64,000 bases of DNA from the NCBI GenBank assembly GCA_028023455.1, contig JAQFVV010000050.1:124001-188000 (forward strand). The letters run 5' to 3'. This document shows positions 47,764-59,579 of the stretch, in pieces. Both the position numbers and the translations under genes were made by a program. The notes beneath the pieces were generated by a model, which saw only the letters and a program-made list of their open reading frames with translations, searched no databases and had not been told where the DNA came from. Every line of letters starts with the position of its first letter. The first letter of the stretch is position 1. The DNA is from Epiperipatus broadwayi. Lineage: Eukaryota > Onychophora > Udeonychophora > Euonychophora > Peripatidae.

Positions 47764-50241
47764 TGTAACAGTCAAAACACGTGTATCTCGTTAACATAGT
47801 GCAGAATTCGACCACCACACAGAACAGCAGCACCATCGAGTAGCGAAGCCACCCATGGTACCGAGTTCGAACATAGTTTATCGGTTCCACAATACAATCT
47901 ATGGAATAACGCCTCTGATGCGACATAAGTAAACACTTCTTTAGGCACGGTGGTCAGGGAGATGCACGAGATTCATGGTTTTGTTTCCGAGTTGGCCAAC
48001 AATCAAACGAATATTAATTAACATATATAATCGAGGAAATAAAGATAATGGGCATCGAATAAATGAAAACTTAACTGCAGACGTATAGTTAAAATTATTT
48101 ATTTACGTATTCAATAAAAAAAACATTATTAATGTTATTAATCATATTTTATATTCAGAGCTTCAATAGCTAGTTGGCAATTTTATTATATATAAAAATA
48201 CATTTATTTATAAAAAGCATTCATTTATATGAAGGCGTAATCCAGCTACCTAAGGTCCTCGAGTGAGTATTTCTAATGCGTGCTGTAGGGAATTTATACT
48301 TTGCACTGCAAGAGTCATCAGTAGCGGCGGACATACATTTATTTAATAAAAATATTTATTTTACGACTAAGGGCAAACATTTATTTGAAAGTAGATGATG
48401 AAAATAATGCCGAGGCGGAGTGATATAGAGAATAATAAACTAAATAAAAGAACACGTGGTACACTTTAGAAGGGCGATATAAAATGGCAGCACTGAAACT
48501 GCAATGCCGTGAATAAGTTATAAGGGTTTCGGGTTGGTCTCTGCCTCAACCCGAAGAGGTAAGGTGTCACATGAGCATAACCAGGGACAAGCGGTCCGTG
48601 TCGCAATTTGCCAGCTGGCTGCGTGACGGTTGTCTAGCCCTACAGGAACATTATCATGTCCACTTGTGTAGGATAACTGGGGTTAATTCAATCCTATAGA
48701 ATCCGGAGTATTCATGGCGTGGAATAAGGCATCGTGGCTTCAAAACGTAACACATGTATAAGATCTAAAAGATTATGGTAATACTTAACTAGATTTCAAA
48801 CTCGGCCCCCCATTATCAACGTTGACTAAAAGAAAATTGGTGACTCTCAAAGAAATGAAATTTCCGTAATTATTCATTAAAAGTTAATAATAAAAATATC
48901 TAAAAGGGGAATTATTACAGCGAGTATGTCAGCTATTACGAAGTAGTAGACCCTGCATTACAATAACTGATTCTTTGAATGCGTGTCGTATTTATATGAA
49001 ATTTAAGTTATTTATAAAGCAAATGACAATTTGACACGCATTCACTGTTCAAGCGATTGTAGATTTAGCTTTCAAACTAAGACAATTACGAGGTAATATT
49101 TCAATGATAATTATAAATAAAATGTAGATTTGAGAAATACACACCTAAGGATAGAGGGAGGTAAGCTAGATTATGCAAGAAATTTACAGATTACATTAAT
49201 TCTCAAATTTTAGTTTCACAAATTTACAATTTTAACATTTTAGAAGTTATACAAATAGTAGGACATGAGCGATAGCTTATTATTACTAGAGTACTCTATA
49301 ATTTGGAATACACACACAGGTACCTGTTTTATAAGATGTTTTCTTCCATTTGTTTAATAGTAGATTGTTCGTGATTAGCAGTTTTCTTTCTTGTCTTTGG
49401 CATTTTATTGATTTTAACAGCAGCGGATTTCTTGTCTATTTCAGGTAGCAGATCATTATGGTGTTTTTACGATGGGCAATGTGGAGTTCGGCATACGGTG
49501 GGCCATCTTCCGATGGAGAATAATCTCGGTGCTTACTCGGTCATACCTTGGCAATATCAATTTATTTTAAGATATTTTAGACTCTCCACTCGAGAGCAAA
49601 GCTAAAATTCAAGTCCGTCTCCAGAAAGTCTAAGATGGCCTCCTTTTTTATCTTGATCTTTTAATTTTTTTGTTGAGATATTTTTAGGTTTTATTTATCT
49701 TGCCCTCAGGATAATCAATGCTTTTGCTGGTTTTAATTAGAAAGAAATCTGCTGTGCTATTGTTTGTTTTGTTTTTTTCTTTTACATTCGTTAATTACAT
49801 TTTTTTGGAATTTTTCTATAATTAATTTATTATCTATCACTGACCGATGCTTTTAAATTTTCAAAGACAAAAGGGAATAAAATTATTTTAACTTTAATTA
49901 ATTATTGCATCAGATTTTGTTAGAATTATTATTTAACGAAATTTAAACCAAGCAACAAATACGAACTTTATAAAATTCAAAATAAATGATTAATATTACA
50001 CAAAATTTATTTAGCAAAAAGGAATCTAAATTATATTATTTTATCCGTATTTATTGCCTTTAATTTGAGATTGAAATGTGTGCGTGTTTATGTTGAATTC
50101 TACATATATTTATACATTTTTAATATTGTTACATACACAATTCAATACCAAAAAGTTTAAATTTGGGTAGAATAGACCGGTCAGTGAGAGACGACAGAAA
50201 AAGGTGAAACTTAAGATTCGAATACGAATCTTACTGTTTCA
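47764..50241 (-). repeat. 3' LTR of element 2
   Basis: The right end holds a perfect 8-bp hairpin AAGATTCG-AATA-CGAATCTT just inside the terminus (about 50212-50231). Frames inside the LTR (for example 49408-49605) are present in both LTRs because the LTRs are duplicates; none has a recognisable product. Confidence 0.9.
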
Positions 50242-50262
50242 TTTCCCCGTACTTCCCGTGAA
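50242..50262 (-). other. Putative polypurine tract of element 2
   Basis: On the minus strand CACGGGAAGTACGGGGAAA directly precedes the LTR terminus TGAAACAG. Confidence 0.55.
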
Positions 50263-50808
50263 CAATTAAGGAAGAACAAAGGAGGCAAGAAAGGAAAAAA
50301 AATTTACATTACATAATTTAAATACGAAAGAATTATTATTATTATGATTAATTTTTTTCCACAGATACATATAAATATAGAAAGCAGAGATTACATGAAG
50401 TCACGAACAATTTATATACCCGGATCTAGAAATTAAACTTTAATTTTAAAATGACCTAATTTGGCCGTGTCTGGTTAGCAATCATTATAATACTATTAGT
50501 TAAACTGATTATATATATAAAAAAAATTCTTAGAATAGGATTAGTTAAGATAATATATAAAAAAAAATTTTTAAGAGTAATAGTAATTAAATATACATAA
50601 TATATATAAAAAAAAATTTTTTTTTTTTTTTTAAAACTCTATTCGACTAAAGTACAATCCATTCAACCAAATTCATTATACAAATTCATTTTAATATTTT
50701 CATATTCGTTTAATCTGTCCTATGAGTCTAATATTTTTACAACCCCGGGTCAGGTGGATAATACCGATGTCTCGTCATCGATGACCGCGGCCTTGGGTTT
50801 TCTAATCT

Positions 50809-51555
50809 TCATCCTCGATCAGGTGGTTCTTTGGCCCACTGGTTCAAATCCAAGACAGTGAGAAATTTAATCATGTCTCCTATATCTTTTATGTGAATGC
50901 CTATCATTAATGGTTGGATGGTTAGCGGCATGCTACGCTGGGTCGTTCTAAATTTCCATGTCCCCATATTCCACCAGTTTTTGGCAGAACCTTGCAGATG
51001 GTAATTAGCTATAGCAATCTGTTCATCTGGCCCTGTTTTATGAAATTTTAAGAACCTCTGTAGGCTCTCAAGGTGGGTTTGAGGTTTTTTTCTTATTTCC
51101 CCTCTAAATATTTTGATGTGGGCCATCTTTGTTAAATAGCTTTGGTGTCCAGTGTCCATCTTTGTCCCTTCTTTAATGATGACTTCCTTTTCCGGTTCTT
51201 GTGGGCCTTCATCTACTGGAATAAGGTCGATTTGCTCCTCACACTCTATTTTTACTACATTACCTGCTTGCACTTCTACTATTATAGGTTGGTCTGATCT
51301 CTCTGACTTCCTTTCCTTTTCCATATCTTTAATTTCTTCTTTTTTACTAACTGGGGATACTCCATAATGTTCTTTGATCCTTTCAAGATATATCAATCTA
51401 TCCCTATCAATTTTCTGACGCTCCCTAATTCTTCTCTCCTCCTCTTCCTGTCTCCTTTTTGATTCTTCATCGCTTCTTTTTCTCATTTCCTCCTCATACA
51501 TTTTCTTCATTTCTTGCATACTCCGTCTGAGTATTTCCTCCATTTTCTTATCCAT
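50809..51555 (-). CDS. Truncated Gag-like protein of LTR element 2
   Basis: 248 residues. 1-65 is a charged helix (EEEMRKRSDEESKRRQEEEE) predicted to form a coiled coil; 66-140 is acidic and low-complexity; 143-200 is the start of a Ty3/gypsy-like capsid domain, with HIKIFRGE, THLESLQRFLKFH, AIANYHLQGSAKNWWN (W-W at 194-195). After that the capsid homology is lost and the frame ends AKEPPDRG. Compared with the 471-residue Gag of element 1 it lacks most of the capsid and the basic tail, so it is probably not able to form particles alone. The EPPDR ending is shared with element 1 although the two proteins are otherwise only distantly related. Confidence 0.8.
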   Translation of the reverse strand: MDKKMEEILRRSMQEMKKMYEEEMRKRSDEESKRRQEEEERRIRERQKIDRDRLIYLERIKEHYGVSPVSKKEEIKDMEKERKSERSDQPIIVEVQAGNVVKIECEEQIDLIPVDEGPQEPEKEVIIKEGTKMDTGHQSYLTKMAHIKIFRGEIRKKPQTHLESLQRFLKFHKTGPDEQIAIANYHLQGSAKNWWNMGTWKFRTTQRSMPLTIQPLMIGIHIKDIGDMIKFLTVLDLNQWAKEPPDRG

Positions 51556-52168
51556 TTTCTTACTATTTATTTATTTATTTTACACTAGTAGCATTTAACT
51601 ATTCCCCACCGGTATCTTGGCCCTATAATACTCTTTCATTGCCCTCTCCTACTCTACATTGCCCTATCTCTATATTGCTGCCTTTAATATACTTAACATA
51701 TATATTATAACAAACTATTAGTAACGCGTATAAGCCACTGCTGAAATGATATATATATTTGTACTTTAACTAAATTTTATTGTTCAAAACATAATAAGCT
51801 TCTGCTGTCTCATTTAGCTACTGATTATTATTATATATATAAATATTTTTCTACATATATATATAAAAGATATTTCATTAGATCCGAGTATTTCGTTCTT
51901 CTTAAATTACACACACATCCCTGCTTTCCTTAAATTTGTTATTACGCCTGCCGTCCTTTCACTCACTCGACCTACATTATTTCACTCGATTTAGTTTTAT
52001 TATTTTTATTTTTATCCAAAACAAACTCTTTTATATATAAACAATTAGCCAACTCGGCAACGAACGCTAAAGAAATTTATCTGCGTTATTTTTGCTCAGG
52101 GTATCTATGGGTTTTATACTCGAAGCCTCACGTTGGAAAGCGCCAAACGCTAAAAAAAAATTTAACTA
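51556..52168 (-). other. 5' leader of element 2 with putative primer-binding site
   Basis: Non-coding leader between the 5' LTR and the Gag start. About 20 bases after the LTR end the minus strand reads TGGCGCTTTCCAACGTGAGG, a TGG-starting candidate primer-binding site whose matching tRNA I cannot name. Confidence 0.4.
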
Positions 52169-54652
52169 TGTAACAGTCAAAACACGTGTATCTCGTTAAC
52201 ATAGTGCAGAATTCGACCACCACACAGAACAGCAGCACCATCGAGTAGCGAAGCCACCCGTGGTACCGAGTTCGAACATAGTTTATCGGTTCCACAATAC
52301 AATCTACGGAATAACGCCTCTGATGCGACATAAGTAAACACTTCTTTAGGCACGGTGGTCAGGGAGATGCACGAGATTCATGGTTTTGTTTCCGAGTTGG
52401 CCAACAATCAAACGAATATTAATTAACATATATAATCGAGGAAATAAAGATAATGGGCATCGAATAAATGAAAACTTAACTGCAGACGTATAGTTAAAAT
52501 TATTTATTTACGTATTCAATAAAAAAAACATTATTAATGTTATTAATCATATTTTATATTCAGAGCTTCAATAGCTAGTTGGCAATTTTATTATATATAA
52601 AAATACATTTATTTATAAAGAGCATTCATTTATATGAAGGCGTAATCCAGCTACCTAAGGTTCTCGAGTGAGTATTTCTAATGCGTGCTGTAGGGAATTT
52701 ATACTTTGCACTGCAAGAGTCATCAGTAGCGGTGGACATACATTTATTTAATAAAAATATTTATTTTACGACTAAGGGCAAACATTTATTTGAGAGTAGA
52801 TGATGAAAATAATGCCGAGGCGGAGTGATATAGAGAATAATAAACTAAATAAAAGAACACGTGGTACGCTTTAGAAGGGCGATATAAAATGGCAGCACTG
52901 AAACTGCAATGCCGTGAATAAGTTATAAGGGTTTCGGGTTGGTCTCTGCCTCGACCCGAAGAGGTAAGGTGTCACATGAGCATAACCAGGGACAAGCGGT
53001 CCGTGTCACAATTTGCCAGCTGGCTGCGTGACAGTCGTCAAGCCCTACGGGAACATTATCATGTCCACTTGTGTAGGACGACTGGGGTTAATTCAATCCT
53101 ATAGAATCCGGAGTATTCACGGCGTGGAATGAGGCATCGTGGCTTCAAAACATAACACATGTATAAGATCTAAAAGATTATGGTAATACTTAACTAGATT
53201 TCAAACTCGGCCCCCCATTATCAACGTTGACTAAAAGAAAATTGGTGACTCTCAAAGAAATGAAATTTCCGTAATTATTCATTAAAAGTTAATAATAAAA
53301 ATATCTAAAAGGGGAATTATTGCAGCGAGTATGTCAGCTATTACGAAGTAGTAGACCCTGCATTACAATAACTGATTCTTTGAATGCGTGTCGTATTTAT
53401 ATGAAATTTAAGTTATTTATAAAGCAAATGACAATTTGACACGCATTCACTGTTCAAGCGGTTATAGATTTAGCTTTCAAACTAAGACAATTATGAGAAG
53501 GTAATATTTCAATGATAATTATAAATAAAATGTAGATTTGAGAAATACACACCTAAGGATAGAGGGAGGTAAGCTAGATTATGCGAGAAATTTACAGATT
53601 ACATTAATTCTCAAATTTTAGTTTCACAAATTTACAATTTTAACATTTTAGAAGTTATACAAATAGTAGGAGATGAGCTATAGCTTATTATTACTAGAGT
53701 ACTCTATAATTTGGAATACACACACAGGTACCTGTTTTATAAGATGTTTTCTTCCATTTGTTTAATAGTAGATTGTTCGTGATTAGCAGTTTTCTTTCTT
53801 GTCTTTGGCATTTTATTGATTTTAACAGCAGCGGCTTTCTTGTCTATTTCAGGTAGCAGATCATTATGGTGTTTTTACGATGGGCAATGTGGAGTTCGGC
53901 ATACGGTGGGCCATCTTCCGATGGAGAATAATCTCGGTGCTTACTCGGTCATACCTTGGCAATATCAATTTATTTTAAGATATTTTAGACTCTCCACTCG
54001 AGAGCAAAGCTAAAATTCAAGTCTAAGTCTCCAGCAAGTCTAAGATGGCCTCCTTTTTTTATCTTGATCTTTTAATTTTTTTGTTGAGATATTTTTAGGT
54101 TTTATTTATCTTGCCCTCAGGATAATCAATGCTTTTGCTGGTTTTAATTAGAAAGAAATCTGCTGTGCTATTGTTTGTTTTGTTTTTTTTTTTTACATTC
54201 GTTAATTACATTTTTTTGGAATTTTTCTATAATTAATTTATTATCTATCACTGACCGATGCTTTTAAATTTTCAAAGACAAAAGGGAATAAAATTATTTT
54301 AACTTTAATTAATTATTGCATCAGATTTTGTTAGAATTATTATTTAACGAAATTTAAACCAAGCAACAAATACGAACTTTATAAAATTCAAAATAAATGA
54401 TTAATATTACACAAAATTTATTTAGCTAAATGAAATCTAAATTATATTATTTTATCCGTATTTATTGCCTTTAATTTGAGATCGAAATGTGTGCGTGTTT
54501 ATGTTGAATTCTACATATATTTATACATTTTTAATATTGTTACACACACAATTCGATACCAAAAAGTTTAAATTTGGGTAGGATAGACCGGTCAGTGAGA
54601 GACGACAGAAAAAGGTGAAACTTAAGATTCGAATACGAATCTTACTGTTTCA
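52169..54652 (-). repeat. 5' LTR of element 2
   Basis: Near-duplicate of 47764-50241. Most differences seen between them are transitions, plus small indels such as TACGAG against TATGAGAAG near 53494. Confidence 0.9.
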
Positions 54653-54726
54653 ATATATATATATATCAAAACTACCCCAAATCTAAAATTAAACCAGACC
54701 AGCATAAAAATAATAAAAAAACACAA

Positions 54727-54763
54727 CCTAAGGTTTCACTGCTACAAGCAGACTTCTCAAGTG
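54727..54763 (-). ncRNA. Hammerhead-like motif of PLE-2
   Basis: On the minus strand CACTTGAGAAGT, stem II CTGC-TTGTA-GCAG, then TGAAACC and TTAGG. Stem II is perfect and the GAAAC box is intact, while the CUGANGA box is changed to CTTGAGA. The right arm (55345-55380) begins inside this motif, keeping stem II and GAAAC only. Confidence 0.45.
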
Positions 54764-54822
54764 TAAAGAACTACAAAAAACTATACAATATATATACTAT
54801 TAAAAACTACCCACAAATCCAT

Positions 54823-55254
54823 TCACTTCCCATCCACTCTTAATATTAAAAGAACTCTTAAATAATAAATTTTCAATAATAAAGACTCTTTAATTCTTCT
54901 TTTGATTTCATTTCTCTCAAAGAAGACAACCTTAGCTTCATCAAAATCAATAATGTGGCCTGTATCTTTTTCATGGACATACAAAGCAGAACTAAGATAT
55001 CTATTTTTAACTCTACTTTTATGAACCTTTATTCTTTCATTTAAACTCAAACTTCTCTGACCTATGTAAACCTTCTTACAAAATAAACAAGGAATAAAAT
55101 ATATTACACCAGGAATAGTCTTTCTATCAAAAACTTCTTTTGTATTATTTAATAAATTATTCAATGTAACACCCCTTTTCCAAGCAATTTTCTTATTTCC
55201 AAACAATTTACTATTTTTACACACAATTTTATAAGAAGACAATTTAAATGGCAA
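54823..55254 (-). CDS. PLE-2 GIY-YIG endonuclease fragment
   Basis: 143 codons open. Residues include GVIYFIPCLFCKKVYIGQ (GIY-like box, C-x2-C and YIG), NERIKVHK (R and H of the active region) and YVHEKDTGHIIDF (His pair), followed by a basic helix. This is the C-terminal nuclease of a Penelope-like polyprotein; the reverse transcriptase is absent by 5' truncation. It is clearly a different PLE family from PLE-1. Confidence 0.8.
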   Translation of the reverse strand: MPFKLSSYKIVCKNSKLFGNKKIAWKRGVTLNNLLNNTKEVFDRKTIPGVIYFIPCLFCKKVYIGQRSLSLNERIKVHKSRVKNRYLSSALYVHEKDTGHIIDFDEAKVVFFERNEIKRRIKESLLLKIYYLRVLLILRVDGK

Positions 55255-55469
55255 AGAAATAAAATCATATTTTTCTTTAACTTTTACATCCTTAGAAATA
55301 TTACTATAAAATAAAATACTTTTAACAAATTTATCAGAGTATCCAAGTCTGCTTGTAGCAGTGAAACCTTAGGTTGTGTTTTAATATTATTTTTATGCTG
55401 GTCTGGTTTAATTTTAGATTTGGGGTAGTTTTGATTTTATATTGACTAGTTTAGCTTTATGCTTGTAAT

Positions 55470-55472
<3 letters not shown>

Positions 55473-55510
<38 letters not shown>
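55473..55510. repeat. (TA)n microsatellite
   Basis: About 19 TA units between the PLE-2 tail and the second half of R1 copy g; the tract derives from the short TA stretch inside R1. Confidence 0.9.
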
Positions 55511-55512
<2 letters not shown>

Positions 55513-55625
55513 CAGTGCATAGTTTATATTAAGATAGAAAATCCTCCAAGTTTCATAGACAGGCTTCAATCTTCTCTATTCTCCAATTCTTCAGCCATCT
55601 TCATTGAAAATCTGATGATGGATGT
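55511..55625 (-). repeat. Interspersed repeat R1, copy g, second half
   Basis: Resumes at ATCAGTGCATAGTTTATATT and runs through GACAGGCTTCAATC, CAATTCTTCAGCC and GAAAATCTGATGATGG, which is where R1 should continue after position 47763. So about 7.7 kb of other elements lies inside one R1 copy. Confidence 0.8.
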
Positions 55626-55832
55626 GATACAGGGATGAGAAAAAAAGTATTAGATTCTTATAACTTCACCAACAAATTAAAAGTAATACTGCTTTTGATT
55701 TTTATTTAGATAGATTTGTACAAAAATATGTTTTTGTTACAAGCAGGCATACAAACAGTGAATATTTGATATATACACTCATCTATTAGTAAATGAAATA
55801 TACTAGTTACAAAAAAATATATATATATATAT

Positions 55833-57717
55833 TATAACAATCAGGGATGGGATGAATATCCAGTCTTACCGTATCTGCCATACGAGGGCGCCACTAGGCC
55901 ATTTGGACCTAGAAAATTTATAGAGTAGGCAGATACGCGCTGTTAAAATCACGACTGTCAGCCCAGTGTCACTAGCTGAAGGAGTAGCAAAGATTTAAAC
56001 ACTTTTATAAGTTTTATTAGATTTATGTTTTCAAAATATATATTAAATATTTAGAACAATAAAATAAAAGAAGCCACTGCCAGTTATTAACGCACAAATA
56101 GATTTTTATTAACGCACATTTAAAATTGAGGAATAAATTTATTTTTAGATTTTAACATTAATTTTTTTTTTAAATTCAAATTACTATTTAAATAGACTGC
56201 ACAGATGGATATTTAAATTATATTTTACTTTAGAATGTCGAGTATAGATAGGTGACATAGATTTTTTCCACTTAAAAACTTATCAAAACATTCATTCAAT
56301 CTCAGACTAAAAGTTCGTAGCCAACCCAATGCCTGCTTCCAGATATATAGTCACAACCAATGAATGTGCATCTGACAGCATGATATTATTTGAAGGAAAT
56401 GATCCGTGTCCAGAACATGAATGTGCATCTGTCTGACTAAGGAATCATGTACATATATTTTTTAAAGAGTGCTACACATGGAGGAGAGTGGTCTTATGCT
56501 GACTTATAATCCCTCCAGAGCTAGAAGGGGTCGATGGCACAGGAAATACATCTGCGACCATTGCAACGATATGACTGCCTCTTTGGGGTCATGCATTCAG
56601 TTGGGCATGTTGCCCTGTATGCTAAATACGCTTCACATTACATTGATATAAATACCCATATATCCCTCCACAAGCACCGTTCTAACTACGAAACAAATAG
56701 CCTGAAATTAATATCCCTTAAACTAAACATAAACGAATTTAGACATAGTTATTAATTTTTATCCATACAGCTATCTACACCCAACTTAAATTAAAATACA
56801 TTTTAATTAAAACATAACACACACACACACACAAATGAAATGGAAATGATTACTTACACATCTGCATAAAAAATATTAACAATTGAATTTGCATTTTTTA
56901 AGTCAGATAAGAGTTCTTATTTTCAGCTATTAATTAATTGCAATTTAGGAAAGTTCTTATTAGATAGACACAAGAGTTCATACTTTACGGATTTAGCCGA
57001 TTTAAAAGTCCTTCTTCGTGATCACTTTCGTAGATTTTGTCCTTCTTTGAAATGAAACCACGACTTGCCATGCATTTGGTCAGGAACTGTTATCAATAGG
57101 CCTCAGCTGGTTGTCTGGAAAATTAAATTTATTGCAGACTTCCAGATCGTGAAAATCTGCAATATAGCTAGTTATAACGACATATTCATAGTCAGCTCTC
57201 AGGTAAGAATTATAATAATCATTTTGCTTTTATATTTTTCTTAGCCTCTTATCATCAAATCTTGGGATTCAACGAGCAAGACGTCACTAATCCTCTTGTG
57301 TTTCAGTTATGGTCCGTGCTGTCATTTTCGTGCTTGCATTGGTCATTTAATTTCTTTGTATTCTCTTATCTGACCATTTAATTTATTTTAAATGCCTCAA
57401 GGGCTAGTTTGCTTTTGAACAATCATTTAATTAATAAAACAATCATTTCCATTTTCTAAGGTTATAGAAATCAACATTATTTCTATTTTTAAAATATCAA
57501 TCTTTATATTTTTACTTTTTTTTTTTTACAAAAAAAAAATACTTTCAAATACTTTTTCTTAAAATAGTTTAAGTTTTCCATCTGCGCGACAATATATATA
57601 TTAAACAACTTTTACTTTTCAGTTTTTAAGTTTTTTTCTTTTTAATAAATCAATTTTATTTACGATCTTTTTATTTTCATTTTAAAATAATGTGACGGGA
57701 TATTATATTCCGTTACA
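55833..57717. mobile_element. Solo LTR, family C copy 2
   Basis: TATAACAATCAGGG start after (TA)n, CCGTTACA end before (TA)n, and colinear matches to 4066-5740 (ACGAGGGCGCCACTAGG, GACCTAGAAAATTTATA, AAGCCACTGCCAGT). Longer than copy 1 because of indels. Frames at 56469-56755 inside it have no recognisable product. A short (AC)n tract is at 56818-56834. Confidence 0.75.
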
Positions 57718-59579
57718 ATATATATATATAAACACCTATCCTCATAAAAAGCATTATAAAATTATATAGACACACAAGTACCCCATGTAATTTTCCGTTC
57801 ATGTTTAAATGATAAACTATTAGCTAATTATGTACATATTTTGTTTGTATTCATGTTTTTTTTTTTATTATGTTCAATATAGTTTCATAGACTTTTCTTC
57901 TTATAGTATCTTTAATATACTGTAGAAATTTAACAATTAATATTTACAGCTCAAATTAACTTTTAATAACTATTATTTGAAACAACTGGGTCATTTAGCT
58001 ACATTGGATCAATTCTGATTAAACTGGGTTATATGGTGATCTTTTTAAAAGTGTTTGAATGCTCTCAGTCTCAATAAGATATTTGTATGTAATGTATCAT
58101 TTACATCATTAGGCATAATTCACAATTAGTACATTAATTTCATCAACAACATTCATGTTTTTATAATAAATAAAATATCACGGGGCCATTTAGTTGCTAA
58201 AACAACATTTGAACACCTGAAGTGACAAAATTAAACTGTGACCCTTGTATTTCACTTGCCAGTAAATGGCATCTAATTGTTCCTAGGAGAAGAGTTCTAC
58301 CAAGATAGTAAAATAGAATCTTTATCTATGCTGACCATTTTTAGGAATAATATACAATCTAAATGTACACCATTTACTTACTCAAGTGTACAAAAGCTTA
58401 ACCATAACGTACAATAAGTACAAATTAGTCTCTTAATCTGCTGAATAAATAAAAAAGTTAAACTATTAAGCATATCCTAGTGTGCGTGAGAAAAAACAGT
58501 AAACTTTTTACAATTCCTCAATAGTGAAAAAAAAACAACTAGTTTGCCTTTTAAATGTTAAAGTTCATAATGGCTGTTAAGTCGTACTCACAGAGTGCGA
58601 AATTTACTGATGAGTCGAGTACTTTTTTCTACCCAGAATTTTTTTTCTCTAAAGTTGAACAAATTGTGATTCAGTTTAATAGAACTCGCTAAATTATAAT
58701 GGATTTCTCTTCCAGATTCAAATATTCAGAGAGAAATCGCTAGTTTGTTTATAGCTGTGTGTTTAATGATATAGCAAAATGAGAAAATTATACATTCATG
58801 AAACATGGTAGAGACAGATAAACAAGAAATATATTTGAAATACCTCCCCTGCCAAAAAAATAAACGAACCCTCTTTGTCAAACGATTTTTTTTCTCTTCT
58901 AACTCAAGCTTTCTTAATGCTGAATTGCTTTATTTAACTGATATGATGTTTTTTAATAACATCTTTTAAATATTATTCTTTGATCTATTCAAGTTATATC
59001 TTCATTTATTTTTACATTCAGTTTCAGAATTTTTTCATACTTTTCAGTAAATATTTAGTGTTAATAAATTTATGAAGATCTTTTCATTAACAATTTTATT
59101 CAAATGAGGCTGTACTTTTTTATACTCTTGTTGTTTGATTGAATACGTTTATTTGTATATATGTACACACACACATACATACAGGTACTTCCCACTTTAC
59201 TAACAAATCATTTTAGAAAGGCAGAAATCATTATCGGTTTCAATTTTAAAAAGGTGTAAATAATAAAAGCTTTTTGGTCTCTTTATCGTATCTGTTATGG
59301 AACCATCAAAGCAATACTTACAAATTTAGTGATAAACCTAACATAATAGTAAATACTTGAGTAAAATATGTATAATATTAAAGTAATATAAACAATAAAT
59401 GCGTTAGAAATTTATAATTTAAATACATATAACATTAACAGCTAGTGCGTGAATAGGGAGATTTAAGACCTGTTGAACATTTTTTCTCCCAATCATCAAA
59501 AGTACTAACATGAATCTTTGTTCATTTTTTAGGTTTATCACTAAATAATATAAACTAATAAGAGGTGAATAATTTGATC
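57718..59579. other. AT-rich DNA; start shared with 7740-7930
   Basis: 57727-57865 matches the weak repeat noted at 7740-7930. The rest shows only a short inverted pair, TTTAGTGATAAACCTAA near 59325 against TTAGGTTTATCACTAAA near 59530. No gene is seen. Confidence 0.35.

Larger units (their letters stand above)
47764..54652 (-). mobile_element. Complete gag-only LTR retrotransposon, element 2 (6.9 kb)
   Basis: LTRs of about 2.48 kb (47764-50241 and 52169-54652) flank only 1.93 kb of internal DNA holding a truncated Gag ORF on the minus strand and no pol. LTR ends are TGTAACAG...TGTTTCA on the plus strand. LTRs differ at several tens of sites by eye, so it is older than element 1. It sits in the (TA)n tract of an R1 repeat. 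LTRs longer than the internal region are unusual and leave about 72% of the element as LTR. Confidence 0.9.
54667..55472 (-). mobile_element. Second Penelope-like element relic (PLE-2)
   Basis: An 89-bp inverted repeat (54667-54755 against 55345-55433) encloses the C-terminal endonuclease part of a PLE on the minus strand. The left part is thus the longer copy; the right arm is a 3'-end-only plus-strand copy, followed by a 39-bp unpaired tail (55434-55472) and (TA)n. The arrangement repeats that of PLE-1 with different sequence. Confidence 0.8.

Noticed and set aside
47764-54652. An endogenous retrovirus with env
   Set aside because: No pol or env is present in either LTR element; only a Gag-like ORF.
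58582-58622. Hammerhead-like string: GTACTC ... GAAATTTACTGATGAG ... GAGTAC
   Set aside because: It has CTGATGAG and GAAA and a matching outer stem, but only four bases separate GAAA from CTGATGA, leaving no room for stems I and III. Treated as chance.
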